Source: Caulobacter sp. UNC279MFTsu5.1
GTDB taxonomy: Bacteria > Pseudomonadota > Alphaproteobacteria > Caulobacterales > Caulobacteraceae
DNA: 64,000 nt
Direction of reading: 5' to 3'
Assembly: GCF_900114015.1 (NCBI RefSeq)
Contig: NZ_FORN01000003.1
Location: forward strand, 1-64,000
Numbering within the stretch: the stretch's first letter is position 1; each line of letters begins with the position of its first letter. Shown here piece after piece: positions 28,589 through 37,404 of the stretch. The notes under the pieces are model-generated. The model worked only from the letters and a program-made list of their open reading frames with translations, did no database searches and was not told the DNA's origin. The position numbers and the translations under genes were made by a program.

Positions 28589-29248
28589 TCACGGCTTGGT
28601 CGCCAGCTTCTCGATCTGCTGCTGCATGGCCTCCAGCTGGCGCTTGAGGTCGGCCAGGGAGTCCTCGCTGGGCGCGGGCGGCGGGGCGGCGGGCGGCGGC
28701 TCGGCCGGGGCGGCGGGCGCGTCCTCGGGCCGGGCGTAGGCGAACGGCGAGAACATCTTCATGGCCCGGTCGAACAGCGCCATGTTCTGGCGGATCTGCT
28801 CCTCGTAGACCCCCATGCCCGGCATGCCCTTGCCCGGGGCCAGGCCCGCGAACTGGGTGCGCATGCGCTCCTGCTGCTTGGTGAAGCTCTCCAGAGACAT
28901 CTCAAGATAGCTGGGCAGGAAGGCCTGCATGGAGTTGCCGTAGAAACCGATCAGTTGGCGGAGGAACTGGATCGGCAACAGGTTCTGGCCGCCGCCGCGG
29001 TTTTCTTCCTCGAAGATGATCTGGGTCAGCACCGAGCGGGTGATGTCGTCGTTGGTCTTGGCGTCGTAGACCACGAAGTCGACTCCCTCCTTCACCATGT
29101 CCGACAGGTGCTCGAGGGTGACGTAGGAAGAAGACGCGGTGTTGTAGAGGCGACGGTTGGCGTACTTCTTGATGACGACCTTCTGGCCGGGGGCCTTCTC
29201 TCCGACCTTGGCCGAAGGTGTTTCGCCGTTTTCGGTGTTCTCGGACAT
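28589..29248 (-). CDS. phaR: Polyhydroxyalkanoate synthesis regulator PhaR
   Basis: 219 aa. The N-terminal PHB accumulation DNA-binding domain (K-K-Y-A-N-R-R-L-Y-N-T, about 25-35, through R-S-V-L-T-Q-I-I-F-E-E-E) is followed by the PHB_acc domain (about 90-150), a Pro/Ala-rich linker and a C-terminal coiled coil (L-A-D-L-K-R-Q-L-E-A-M-Q-Q-Q-I-E-K-L). PhaR binds PHB and DNA and represses phasin and PHB genes until polymer forms. It is divergent from phaA. Start ATG 29248 with AGGGA 6 nt upstream. Confidence 0.94.
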   Translation of the reverse strand: MSENTENGETPSAKVGEKAPGQKVVIKKYANRRLYNTASSSYVTLEHLSDMVKEGVDFVVYDAKTNDDITRSVLTQIIFEEENRGGGQNLLPIQFLRQLIGFYGNSMQAFLPSYLEMSLESFTKQQERMRTQFAGLAPGKGMPGMGVYEEQIRQNMALFDRAMKMFSPFAYARPEDAPAAPAEPPPAAPPPAPSEDSLADLKRQLEAMQQQIEKLATKP

Positions 29249-29359
29249 TTCATTCCCTAGGACAGCGTTATCTCCGCCTTTTCGCATCGCACTATCGCGG
29301 ATGCAAAGGCATGGCGCCAGTACCGGCGGCGCTTGGAAGTCGCAACATCCCGTGAAAAT

Positions 29360-29409
29360 GTGCAGGTGACGAACCCTGCAGCTTTATGCAAGGTGATGTT
29401 GCACTGCAA
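29360..29409. promoter_or_regulatory. Candidate PhaR operators in the phaR-phaA intergenic region
   Basis: A run of TGCA-containing words: TGCAGG (29361), the palindrome CTGCAG (29376-29381), ATGCAA (29386-29391) and the 11-bp palindrome TTGCACTGCAA (29399-29409). Studied PhaR proteins bind TGC/GCA-type palindromes, so autoregulation of phaR and control of phaA-phaB from here is likely; the binding itself is inferred. Confidence 0.6.
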
Positions 29410-29468
29410 AATCATGGGCGCCGCGTCCGCGAGAAGCGCCCGGAACACGTCACGGGAGCTACCTCGCC

Positions 29469-30644
29469 ATGAGCGATATCGTCATCGTTTCCGCCGCCCG
29501 CACGCCGGTCGGATCGTTCCTCGGGGCCCTGTCCAGCCTGCCGGCCCACGAGCTGGGCAAGCTGGCCATCCAGGCGGCGGTCGAACGGGCCGGGATCACG
29601 CCGGCCGACGTCGACGAGGTGATCCTGGGCCAGGTGCTGCAGGCCGCCGCCGGCCAGGGTCCGGCCCGCCAGGCCTCGGTCAACGCCGGCATCCCGGTCG
29701 AGAGCCCGGCCTGGAGCCTGAACCAGCTGTGCGGCTCGGGCCTGCGCGCGGTGGCCCTGGGCGCCCAGCAGATCGCCGCCGGCGACGCCGACATCGTGGT
29801 GGTCGGCGGCCAGGAGAGCATGAGCCAGGCCCCGCACGCCCAGGCCCTGCGCAACGGCCAGAAGATGGGCGACCTGTCGTTCGTCGACACCATGATCAAG
29901 GACGGCCTGTGGGACGCCTTCCACGGCTACCACATGGGCCAGACCGCCGAGAACATCGCCGCCCGCTGGCAGATCACCCGTGAGGCCCAGGACAAGTTCG
30001 CCGTCGCCAGCCAGAACAAGGCCGAGGCCGCCCAGAAGGCCGGCAAGTTCGACGCCGAGATCGCCCCCGTCACCATCAAGGGCCGCAAGGGCGACACGGT
30101 CGTCGACAAGGACGAGTTCATCCGCCACGGCGTGACCCTGGACGGCATTTCGGGCCTCAAGCCCGCCTTCACCAAGGACGGCACGGTCACCGCCGCCAAC
30201 GCTTCGGGCCTCAATGACGGCGCGGCGGCCCTGGTGCTGATGAGCGCCGACGAGGCCAAGAAGCGCGGCCTGACGCCCCTGGTGCGGATCGCCTCGTGGG
30301 CCAACGCCGGCGTCGAGCCCGAGATCATGGGCACCGGCCCGATCCCCGCCTCGAAGAAGGCCCTGGAAAAGGCCGGCTGGAAGGCCTCCGACCTGGACCT
30401 GATCGAGAGCAACGAGGCCTTCGCGGCCCAGGCCCTGTGCGTGGTCGGCGAACTGGGCCTGGATCCGGCCAAGGTCAATGTCAACGGCGGCGCCATCGCC
30501 ATCGGCCACCCGATCGGCGCCTCGGGCGCGCGCATCCTGACCACCCTGGTCCACGAGATGAAGCGCTCGGGCGCCAAGAAGGGCCTGGCCACCTTGTGCA
30601 TCGGCGGCGGCATGGGCGTGGCCATGTGCGTCGAGGCGGTCTGA
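29469..30644 (+). CDS. phaA: Acetyl-CoA acetyltransferase (beta-ketothiolase) PhaA
   Basis: Condenses two acetyl-CoA to acetoacetyl-CoA, the first PHB step. The 391-aa product has C88 in N-Q-L-C-G-S-G as nucleophile, [15 protein letters not shown] and L-C-I-G-G-G-M-G at the C-terminus. All catalytic residues are present and the length is exact for biosynthetic thiolases. GGGAG lies at 29454-29458. phaB follows after 127 bp, and phaR is divergent. Confidence 0.96.
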   Translation: MSDIVIVSAARTPVGSFLGALSSLPAHELGKLAIQAAVERAGITPADVDEVILGQVLQAAAGQGPARQASVNAGIPVESPAWSLNQLCGSGLRAVALGAQQIAAGDADIVVVGGQESMSQAPHAQALRNGQKMGDLSFVDTMIKDGLWDAFHGYHMGQTAENIAARWQITREAQDKFAVASQNKAEAAQKAGKFDAEIAPVTIKGRKGDTVVDKDEFIRHGVTLDGISGLKPAFTKDGTVTAANASGLNDGAAALVLMSADEAKKRGLTPLVRIASWANAGVEPEIMGTGPIPASKKALEKAGWKASDLDLIESNEAFAAQALCVVGELGLDPAKVNVNGGAIAIGHPIGASGARILTTLVHEMKRSGAKKGLATLCIGGGMGVAMCVEAV

Positions 30645-30703
30645 CCAAGGCCGGCGGAAAACGGCCGGCGGGAAACGCTTGTTGGCCAAATCTTCATGAC
30701 GGT

Positions 30704-30732
30704 CGGCCGCGGGGGCTTGTCCCCCGCGGCCG
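30704..30732 (+). terminator. Strong GC hairpin between phaA and phaB
   Basis: CGGCCGCGGGGG (30704-30715), loop CTTGT, CCCCCGCGGCCG (30721-30732): 12 perfect pairs without a T-run. It could attenuate read-through or stabilise the upstream phaA message. Confidence 0.55.
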
Positions 30733-30771
30733 GTCGCGTGCAACCATAAGAAAACTCAACGGGAGAAAGAC

Positions 30772-31497
30772 ATGGCGAGAGTTGCGTTCGTGACCGGCGG
30801 CACCCGGGGCATCGGTCGGGCGATCTGCGAGCGGCTTGTCGCCGATGGCATGAAGGTGGCGGCCGGCTATTCCGGCAACGAGGAAGCCGCCGCGGCCTGC
30901 GCCAAGCAACTGGGCGTGATGGTGGTCAAGGGCAATGTCGGCTCGTTCGACGACTGCGCCGCCGCCGTCAAGAAGGTCGAGGCCGAACTGGGTCCGATCG
31001 AGGTGCTGGTCAACAACGCCGGCATCACCCGCGACGGCATGCTGCACAAGATGACCTACGACCAGTGGTCGGAAGTCATCCGCGTCAACATGGACAGCGC
31101 TTTCAACATGACCCGCCCGGTCATCGAGGGCATGCGCGACCGCGGCTGGGGCCGGATCATCAACATCAGCTCGATCAACGGCCAGAAGGGCCAGATGGGC
31201 CAGACCAACTATTCGGCCGCCAAGGCCGGGCTGATCGGCTTCACCAAGGCCCTGGCCCTGGAGAACGCCAAGAAGGGCGTGACGGTCAACGTCATCTGCC
31301 CGGGCTATATCGACACCGAGATGGTCGCGGCCGTGCCCGAGAACGTCCTGGCCGGCATCATCGCCGGCATCCCGGTCGGCCGCCTGGGCAAGGGCGAGGA
31401 GATCGCCGACATGGTCTCGTTCCTGGCCGGCGAGCGGGCGGGCTTCGTGACCGGGGCCACCCTGACGCTGAACGGCGGCCAGTACATGGCGGCGTAG
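30772..31497 (+). CDS. phaB: Acetoacetyl-CoA reductase PhaB
   Basis: NADPH-dependent SDR of 241 aa that makes (R)-3-hydroxybutyryl-CoA for PHB. The cofactor motif T-G-G-T-R-G-I-G is at 8-15, N-N-A-G at 81-84, and the catalytic Ser near 133 with Y147 and K151 in Y-S-A-A-K. GGGAG lies about 8 nt before the ATG. The PHB synthase gene phaC is not in the window. Confidence 0.95.
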   Translation: MARVAFVTGGTRGIGRAICERLVADGMKVAAGYSGNEEAAAACAKQLGVMVVKGNVGSFDDCAAAVKKVEAELGPIEVLVNNAGITRDGMLHKMTYDQWSEVIRVNMDSAFNMTRPVIEGMRDRGWGRIINISSINGQKGQMGQTNYSAAKAGLIGFTKALALENAKKGVTVNVICPGYIDTEMVAAVPENVLAGIIAGIPVGRLGKGEEIADMVSFLAGERAGFVTGATLTLNGGQYMAA

Positions 31498-31903
31498 GGG
31501 CGCGGGGCCTGACTGCAACGATGGCGTTAGGAGGGCAAAGCTCTATCCGCGTTGTCATCCCGGACAAGCGCGTAGCGCGCCGATCCGGGACCGACGCGTG
31601 AACTCAGCGCTACCGGCGATCCCGGATCTGCGCCCGGCTCGCGCCGGGCTTGTCCGGGATGACAGCCGTTTCTGGGTTTCCAATCGTGTCCGAACCCAAA
31701 CGACCCGCCCGAGGGCGGCCGAAAGGCCACAGGTCGCCGCAAAAAGACATGACGACTTGACGAAGACTCCCCGCCGGTTCGAAGATTCCAGCCGGCGGGG
31801 TAATCTTTCCAAGCATTTCATGACGTCCTCCGGGAAATTGCGTGGCGGCAACAAGGTCTTCGGCGTCCAAGATTCGCCCCAGTCCCCGGGCATGACCCTG
31901 GGT
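31498..31903. repeat. Non-coding gap with 'GTCATCCCGG' family repeat (copy 3) and a second hairpin
   Basis: About 400 bp without a convincing gene. At 31551-31663 lies a long copy of the repeat (TTGTCATCCCGGACAAGCGCG ... GCCGGGCTTGTCCGGGATGACAG). CCCCGCCGG (31769-31777) pairs with CCGGCGGGG (31792-31800). The rest presumably holds the promoter of the DUF4908 gene; no clear consensus is seen. Confidence 0.7.
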
Positions 31904-32671
31904 ATGAAGAGTCGATCGGCTGTGATGACGGGGCCAGGGCGCTGGGGGATCCTGCTGGCGTTCACCCTCGCGGCCACGGCCGGCGCGGCGAACGCCCAGT
32001 CCAGCCTGCGCGACGCCTTCCTCGGCGCCCGCGGCGAGGTGCGTAAGGCGCCCGCTCCCCCCATCGCCCGCTACGTCGCCGAGACCGGCGACGCCTTCAT
32101 CCTGGACCGGGCCGCGCCCCAGCCGCTGATGAAGTTCGAGAACAGCTCCGAGGTCTGGGTGCTGTCGCCTCAGCCGGCGCCGCGCGGCGACACCATCTAC
32201 AAGAACGAGTTGGGCGAACCGGTGCTGCGGGCCAGCAAGCTGGGCGGCATGACCTTGTTCACCCGCGAGCGGCCGGGCGGCGACGCCGCGGCCCTGACGG
32301 GCAAGGCCAGCTCGATCCAGCCGCCGCCGTTCATCTCGGTCAACGCCCTGTTCCAGCGCCTGATCCAGGCCAGCGCCCGCGCCAGCCGCGCGGCCCAGCA
32401 CCGCGTGGCGTTCGAGACCGTCGACGACGCCACCCCCGCCACCTCGGTCCTGGTCGCCGACACCGCCACCGTCACCGCCGAGGCCTTCGAGCGCATGGCC
32501 CGCGACGGCGACCGCAACCTGCTGACCCGCGTCACCCGCGTCCTGCTGGCCGAGGGGCACAAGCCCGGCGCCAGCCTGAAGGGCGGCGACCTGACGGTCA
32601 CCTACGCCCCGGGCAAGGGCCTCTCGGGCCGGCCGTCGTCGAAGCGGATCATCAAGATCGTCAACAAGTAG
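31904..32671 (+). CDS. DUF4908 family exported protein
   Basis: 255 aa with a signal peptide (hydrophobic core G-I-L-L-A-F-T-L-A-A-T-A-G-A, cleavage near A-N-A-Q). The mature part resembles the DUF4908 family of Caulobacterales: a beta-rich region around F-I-L-D-R and F-E-N-S-S-E-V-W-V-L, and a basic C-terminus. Probably periplasmic; function unknown. Starts at 31892, 31904 and 31925 are all in frame; I chose 31904. Confidence 0.72.
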   Translation: MKSRSAVMTGPGRWGILLAFTLAATAGAANAQSSLRDAFLGARGEVRKAPAPPIARYVAETGDAFILDRAAPQPLMKFENSSEVWVLSPQPAPRGDTIYKNELGEPVLRASKLGGMTLFTRERPGGDAAALTGKASSIQPPPFISVNALFQRLIQASARASRAAQHRVAFETVDDATPATSVLVADTATVTAEAFERMARDGDRNLLTRVTRVLLAEGHKPGASLKGGDLTVTYAPGKGLSGRPSSKRIIKIVNK

Positions 32672-32679
32672 GGGGCTCT

Positions 32680-32835
32680 TCTCCTCACCCGCGAAAGCGG
32701 GGGAGGTGGCGCGATGCGGATACGCATCGTGACGGAGGGGGAGCCGTGCGGCGACCACGCCCCCTCCGTTTCGTCCCCATATTCTTAGAACTTGGGCGCC
32801 GATCCACCTCCCCCGTTTCACGGGGGAGGAGCGGC
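32680..32835. repeat. Intergenic inverted repeat, 'GGGGGAGGTGG' variant
   Basis: Left part CTCACCCGCGAAAGCGGGGGAGGTGGCGCGATGCGGATACGCATCG, right part CCACCTCCCCCGTTTCACGGGGGAGGAG. Arms are inverted. It fills the gap between two convergent genes and probably terminates both. Confidence 0.7.
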
Positions 32836-32838
32836 CGT

Positions 32839-34890
32839 CTACCCCAGCCGCTGGCGCACCTGGATGAACAGGTAGGGCTCGAACGGCAGCGAGCGGTACT
32901 CGACGCGGTCGACGATGTTGTCGGCGCGCGAGCCCTTGTAGATCACCCGCTCGCGCGTGACGTTGCGCGAGGTCCAGTTGGACAGGGTGGTGCGCACCGT
33001 CAGGTCGGCGCTGGGCTTCCACTCGACGAAGCCCTCGAAATACTGGTCGAAGCGCTGGGTGCGGACCTCGCCCAGGCGGAAGCGGCTGTACTCGTTGGGG
33101 CAGTTGGTCGAGGCCCCCCAGCTCCACTTGCCGCCGGGCATGTCGCGCGTGAAGCTCAGGTTGCAGACGAACGGCTTGGCGTCGGTGAGACGGCGTTTGT
33201 CGAAAGTGACCGGGTCGGTGACCTCGCTGTCGAACCAGCTGAAGCGGGCCTTCACCTGGCCGCCCGAGATGCCCAGCTTCTGGGTCGGCAGGGTCAGGGC
33301 GATCACGAACTGGTCCGATCGGCCCGAGCCGATGTTGCTGGGCGCGTCGCCGCCGCCCTTCAGGGGCCTGTAGTCGACGGCGTCGGAAATCTCGGCGTGG
33401 GTCAGGGTGGTCGAAATCGAGCCCGCGCCCCAGAACCGCCGCTCCCAGGCGACCTCGCCGATCCACGAGCGCTGGGGCTGCAGATTGACGTCGGCGCCGT
33501 CCTGGCTGCCGGCCGTCAGGTCGGCCGAGGCGATGAAGTCGCCGAAGTCCAGCTGCCCGACCTCGCGCTCGACCCGCACGCGCAGCTGGTCGACGCTGTT
33601 GGGGCTCCAGGTCGCCAGCACCCGGGGCTTGGGGTAGAAGAAGCTGCGCTCGACGTCGACGCCGCCGCTCTGGGTGATGCGCGAGACCTCCATCCGCGCG
33701 CCGGCCTCGACCGTCAGTTTCGGGCTCGCCCGCCAGACGGCCTTGCCGGCCGCCTCGCCCCGCAGCTCCTCGACCTTCACATGCGGCGGGCCGATGTCGA
33801 CCGGGGCGCCATTGACGCCGTAGCGGATGTCGCCGTCCAGGACGTTGTAGGCGCCCTCGAGGCTGCCCTCCAGCGACAGGGCCTGCGAGCGGCGGTGCTT
33901 GAGCTCGCCGCGCAGGATGCTCTCGCCGGTCTTGTCGCGCTCGCGATAGACCTCGGCGCGCCCGGGCAGGGCCAGGGTCGAGCCATAGGTCTCGTCGCCC
34001 AGGTTCTGCAGGAACACCAGCTGCAGGTCGGTGCGCGGACCCAGCCTGGCGTCGTAGCGGGCGCCGAACTCGCCAGTCCACTCCTGGCTGGTTTCGCCGC
34101 TGTCCTGGCGGCCGGGACTCGGCTGGTACCGGGTGTAGACGACGTCGCGATCGAACGAGAAGTACGCGATCTTGCCGTTGAGCCGGATCTTGCCGCCCGG
34201 CGCCGCGCGCTGGATCGCGCCGCGCGCCTCGTAGTTCTGGATCTGGTCGTAGCCCTTGACGGCTTCGCGGATCGTCGGGCGGCCGTCGGGGAAGCTGGTC
34301 ACCCGCGATCCGCCGTCGAAGGTCTGGTCGGTGCGGTCGACCGTGGCCTTCAGCGAGCCCTCGATCTCGTTGATCCCGTTGCGGCGCGAGGCCTGGAGCT
34401 CCAGCAGCGGGCCGAACAGGCCGTCGGGATAGAGGTAGGTCTGGATGTTGGCGACCGTCTCGACCTGCACGGTCGACTTGATCACCACATTGGCCAGGAT
34501 CGTCTGGCCCTGCATGTCGACGCCCGGCGCGCCGCCGCGGATCAGCTCCACGCCCTCGACGGCCGAGGCCGAGATGCGCTTGAGGATGTCTTCGAGGTTC
34601 TCGCTCTTGGTGGTGGGGCGCTCGCCGTTGATCAGCACGTTGCCGGCCGTGCCGGCGAAGCCGCGGGCGCTGTCGCCGCGGTCCAGCCGGAAGCCGGGCA
34701 GGCGGGTGATCATGTCGAAGGCGGTGCTGGGGCGCTGCTCGGCGAAGAAGTCGGGCGGATAGCTGGTGATCCCGCGCTGGGCCTCGGTCGCCGCCGCCGG
34801 GGCGGGCGTTTCAGGCGGGGTCGCCGGCGCGGCCGCCTGGGCTTCGGGCGCGGCCAGTCCCAGGGCGAAGACGACGGAAGCAAGACTCAT
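32839..34890 (-). CDS. TonB-dependent outer-membrane receptor
   Basis: 683 aa with a signal peptide (to about A-Q-A-A), a plug domain (about 45-160) including P-G-F-R-L-D-R-G-D-S and V-L-I-N-G-E-R-P, and a 22-strand-type barrel ending in an aromatic-rich stretch F-E-P-Y-L-F-I-Q-V-R-Q-R-L-G. The final residue is Gly rather than the usual Phe. Ligand unknown; Caulobacter has many such receptors. Start ATG at 34890; a TTG at 34905 adds five residues. Confidence 0.86.
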   Translation of the reverse strand: MSLASVVFALGLAAPEAQAAAPATPPETPAPAAATEAQRGITSYPPDFFAEQRPSTAFDMITRLPGFRLDRGDSARGFAGTAGNVLINGERPTTKSENLEDILKRISASAVEGVELIRGGAPGVDMQGQTILANVVIKSTVQVETVANIQTYLYPDGLFGPLLELQASRRNGINEIEGSLKATVDRTDQTFDGGSRVTSFPDGRPTIREAVKGYDQIQNYEARGAIQRAAPGGKIRLNGKIAYFSFDRDVVYTRYQPSPGRQDSGETSQEWTGEFGARYDARLGPRTDLQLVFLQNLGDETYGSTLALPGRAEVYRERDKTGESILRGELKHRRSQALSLEGSLEGAYNVLDGDIRYGVNGAPVDIGPPHVKVEELRGEAAGKAVWRASPKLTVEAGARMEVSRITQSGGVDVERSFFYPKPRVLATWSPNSVDQLRVRVEREVGQLDFGDFIASADLTAGSQDGADVNLQPQRSWIGEVAWERRFWGAGSISTTLTHAEISDAVDYRPLKGGGDAPSNIGSGRSDQFVIALTLPTQKLGISGGQVKARFSWFDSEVTDPVTFDKRRLTDAKPFVCNLSFTRDMPGGKWSWGASTNCPNEYSRFRLGEVRTQRFDQYFEGFVEWKPSADLTVRTTLSNWTSRNVTRERVIYKGSRADNIVDRVEYRSLPFEPYLFIQVRQRLG

Positions 34891-35317
34891 GATGTGGCGC
34901 CCCAAAGCCCCCGCTTTGTTGGCGCGACCCTGTCGATCCGGATGTCCTGGAGCCAGTTACAAAACGGAAAGGTAGGTTACATTTGTGAAATGTTGCCGCC
35001 GATCACCTTGGCCGTGGGTGGATTTGGTTGGGGATTCAATAGGTTGAAGTGTCGCGCTCGAAACCCCTCTCTCTTTGAGAGAGGGAGGGACCCGCCGCCG
35101 TAGGCGGTGGGAGGGTGAGAGGTTTCGCTGTCGGCCGGAAAGTCCCAACCTGTTCAACAGGGCTTCTGACTTCAGAGGGCGGACCGAGGGCGACGCCTTG
35201 GGTCGAGCCGCCGCCGGAAGATCGACTGAACGACCGTGGTTCATTCGGTGAGGGTGTAACCTCTCACCCTCCCATGGCTTCGCCATGGGCCCCTCCCTCT
35301 CTCTAAGAGAGAGGGTT
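34891..35317. repeat. Gap with TonB-receptor promoter side and long inverted repeat
   Basis: The part next to the receptor (34900-35040) is relatively AT-richer and should hold its promoter. At 35064-35127 a block AACCCCTCTCTCTTTGAGAGAGG...GGTGGGAGGGTGAGAGGTT is mirrored at 35258-35326 (AACCTCTCACCCTCCCATGG...CTCTCTCTAAGAGAGAGGGTTT), an inverted pair about 130 bp apart. The right copy ends within the tldD stop region and would form its 3' hairpin. Confidence 0.7.
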
Positions 35318-36748
35318 TCAAACCGCCGTGCCGCCCACGGTCAGGCCGGTGATCTTCAGCGAGGGCTGGCCCACGCCCACCGGCACGCCCTGGCCCGACT
35401 TGCCGCAGACGCCGATGCCGGGGTCGAAGTCGAAGTCGTCGCCGATCATCGTCACCTTGGTCAGGGCGCTGGGGCCGTCGCCGATCAGGGTGGCGCCCTT
35501 GACCGGGGCGGTGATCTTGCCGTCCTCGACCAGATAGGCCTCGGTGCACTGGAAGACGAACTTGCCGTTGGTGATGTCGACCTGGCCGCCGCCGAAATTG
35601 GCGCAGTAGAGGCCGCGCTTCATCGAGGCGATCATCTCGGCCGGGTCGTCCTGGCCGGCCAGCATGCCGGTGTTGGTCATGCGCGGCATGGGCATGTGGG
35701 CGTAGGACTGGCGGCGGCCGTTGCCAGTGGCCGCCATGCCCATCAGCCGGGCGCTCATCCGGTCGTGCATGTAGCCGACCAGGACGCCGTCCTCGATCAG
35801 CACGGTGCGCTCGGTCGGGGTGCCCTCGTCGTCGATGGTCAGCGAGCCGCGGCGGCCGGGGATCGCCCCGTCGTCGAACACGGTCACGCCCTTGGCCGCC
35901 ACCCGCTCGCCGATGCGGCCGGAGAAGGCGCTGATGCCCTTGCGGTTGAAGTCGCCCTCCAGGCCGTGGCCGACGGCCTCGTGCAGCAGCACGCCGTTCC
36001 AGCCCGGGCCCAGCACCACGTCCATCTCGCCGGCCGGGCAGGCCACGGCGTCGAGGTTCACCAGCGCCATGCGCAGGGCCTCGTCGACCTGGGCCTGCCA
36101 CTTGTCGGGGCTGATCCAGGCGGCGAAGCCGGCGCGGCCGCCGGCCCCGGACGTGCCGGCCTCGCGCCGGCCGTCCTTCTCGACCGTGACCTGGACATTG
36201 ACCCGGACCAGCGGGCGCACGTCGCGCAGCAGGCGGCCGTCGGCCCGCAGGATCTCGACCACGCGGCGCTCGCCGGCCATCGAGGCCATCACCTGGACGA
36301 CGCGCGGATCGCGGGCTCGGGCGAAGGCGTCGATCTCCTGCAGCAAAGCGACCTTGTCGGAGAAGGCGGGGGAGGCCACCGGGTCGTCCTCGCCATAGAG
36401 CCTTTCGTTGGTGGCGCGCGGCGCCTCGGCGCTGACCCCGGCGTAGCCGCGACGGGCCAGCTTCGCCGAATCGGCGGCCCGGCCGATGGCGGCCTCGGAG
36501 ATCTCGGCGGAATGGGCGTAGCCGGCGGTCTCGCCGGCCACCACGCGCAGGCCGAAACCCTCGCCCGAATCGTAGGAGGCGCTCTTCAGCCGGCCGTCGT
36601 CGAACACGAAGGACTCGCTTTCGGAGCGTTCGACGAACAGCTCCCCGTCGTCGGCGCCGGCCAGGGCCTCGCCCAGGATGGCGCGGGCGCGCTCGGGATC
36701 GACATTGGCCGAGGCCAGCAGGGAGGGGGCGGTGATGGGAGCGGTCAT
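35318..36748 (-). CDS. tldD: Metalloprotease TldD
   Basis: 476 aa with the zinc motif H-E-A-V-G-H (in L-L-H-E-A-V-G-H-G-L-E-G-D) and the C-terminal T-N-G-K-F-V-F-Q-C-T-E-A-Y and C-G-K-S-G-Q-G-V-P-V-G-V-G-Q-P-S blocks of TldD. It is expected to pair with PmbA (10472-11803) in a cytosolic peptide-degrading complex. Start ATG 36748 (MTAPITAPS); the frame extends to 36817 without support. Confidence 0.94.
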   Translation of the reverse strand: MTAPITAPSLLASANVDPERARAILGEALAGADDGELFVERSESESFVFDDGRLKSASYDSGEGFGLRVVAGETAGYAHSAEISEAAIGRAADSAKLARRGYAGVSAEAPRATNERLYGEDDPVASPAFSDKVALLQEIDAFARARDPRVVQVMASMAGERRVVEILRADGRLLRDVRPLVRVNVQVTVEKDGRREAGTSGAGGRAGFAAWISPDKWQAQVDEALRMALVNLDAVACPAGEMDVVLGPGWNGVLLHEAVGHGLEGDFNRKGISAFSGRIGERVAAKGVTVFDDGAIPGRRGSLTIDDEGTPTERTVLIEDGVLVGYMHDRMSARLMGMAATGNGRRQSYAHMPMPRMTNTGMLAGQDDPAEMIASMKRGLYCANFGGGQVDITNGKFVFQCTEAYLVEDGKITAPVKGATLIGDGPSALTKVTMIGDDFDFDPGIGVCGKSGQGVPVGVGQPSLKITGLTVGGTAV

Positions 36749-36859
36749 GGCCCTACAGGTAAGCGTTTCGTCCGCCCCCGTCATCACCCCGGCGACGATT
36801 CGACGCCGGTCTTTCATCCTCGGCCTCGCGCCCGCCGTTCGGCTCGGCGAAGAGGGCGT

Positions 36860-37210
36860 TCAGTTCTCGACCATGAAGAAATCGACGGTCTCGGTGTCGC
36901 CCCAGATCGAGCAAGTCCCCGTCCCGTGGATGGAGATGCGCTTCTTGAGCGCGTAGGCGGTCATCAGGACCGACAATTGCGCCTGGCCGACCAAGGTGCT
37001 GGCGTTGATCGCGAAGCGTTGACCAAGGCCGGGCCCCGAACACGCCGGAGGCGTTCCCCTGACGCCGTCGGTGTTGAACATGACTGCGCCGTTCGATGTG
37101 CCGTAGGGATAGCTGATATAGCCGAAGGCGGCGTCGGACGCATGGGCGGGCAAGGCGAGCGCCATGGGCGCGGCGATCCCGCAGAACAGAACGGCAAGCT
37201 TCTTCTTCAC
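36860..37210 (-). CDS. Small secreted protein with GTGTC motif (paralogue of 25236-25583)
   Basis: 116 aa with a clear signal peptide (MKKKLAVLFCGIA... cleaved near A-H-A-S). The mature part has Cys in P-P-A-C and in S-I-H-G-T-G-T-C, and ends V-D-F-F-M-V-E-N. It shares with the protein at 25236 the order G-x-x-P-x-C, V-G-Q-A-x-L, I-x-G-T-G-T-C, G-D-x-E-x-V. A purine-rich GGAGGAAATCG precedes the ATG on the minus strand. Function unknown; probably periplasmic or released. Confidence 0.82.
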   Translation of the reverse strand: MKKKLAVLFCGIAAPMALALPAHASDAAFGYISYPYGTSNGAVMFNTDGVRGTPPACSGPGLGQRFAINASTLVGQAQLSVLMTAYALKKRISIHGTGTCSIWGDTETVDFFMVEN

Positions 37211-37347
37211 GACGATTTCCTCCGAGCGTCAAGCTTCACCACGTTAGGAATGGGAGGGTGACAAGGCAACGGCGAAGATGGCCACGGGAGGTGGTATCGC
37301 CGACGAGCTTTGCCTTGGTGCGAGCAAGGATGGAGGGCGGCGCCCCC

Positions 37348-37365
37348 AAAAAAGCCCGATCCGGG
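37348..37365 (-). terminator. Probable terminator of the DUF2807 gene
   Basis: On the minus strand, CCCG-GAT-CGGG is followed by CTTTTTT (the A-run at 37348-37353 on the plus strand), 40 bp after the stop codon. The stem is short. Confidence 0.5.
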
Positions 37366-37404
37366 TCGGCGAAGCGCGCGCTGTGGGAGTGCGTCGCCAG
37401 ACCC

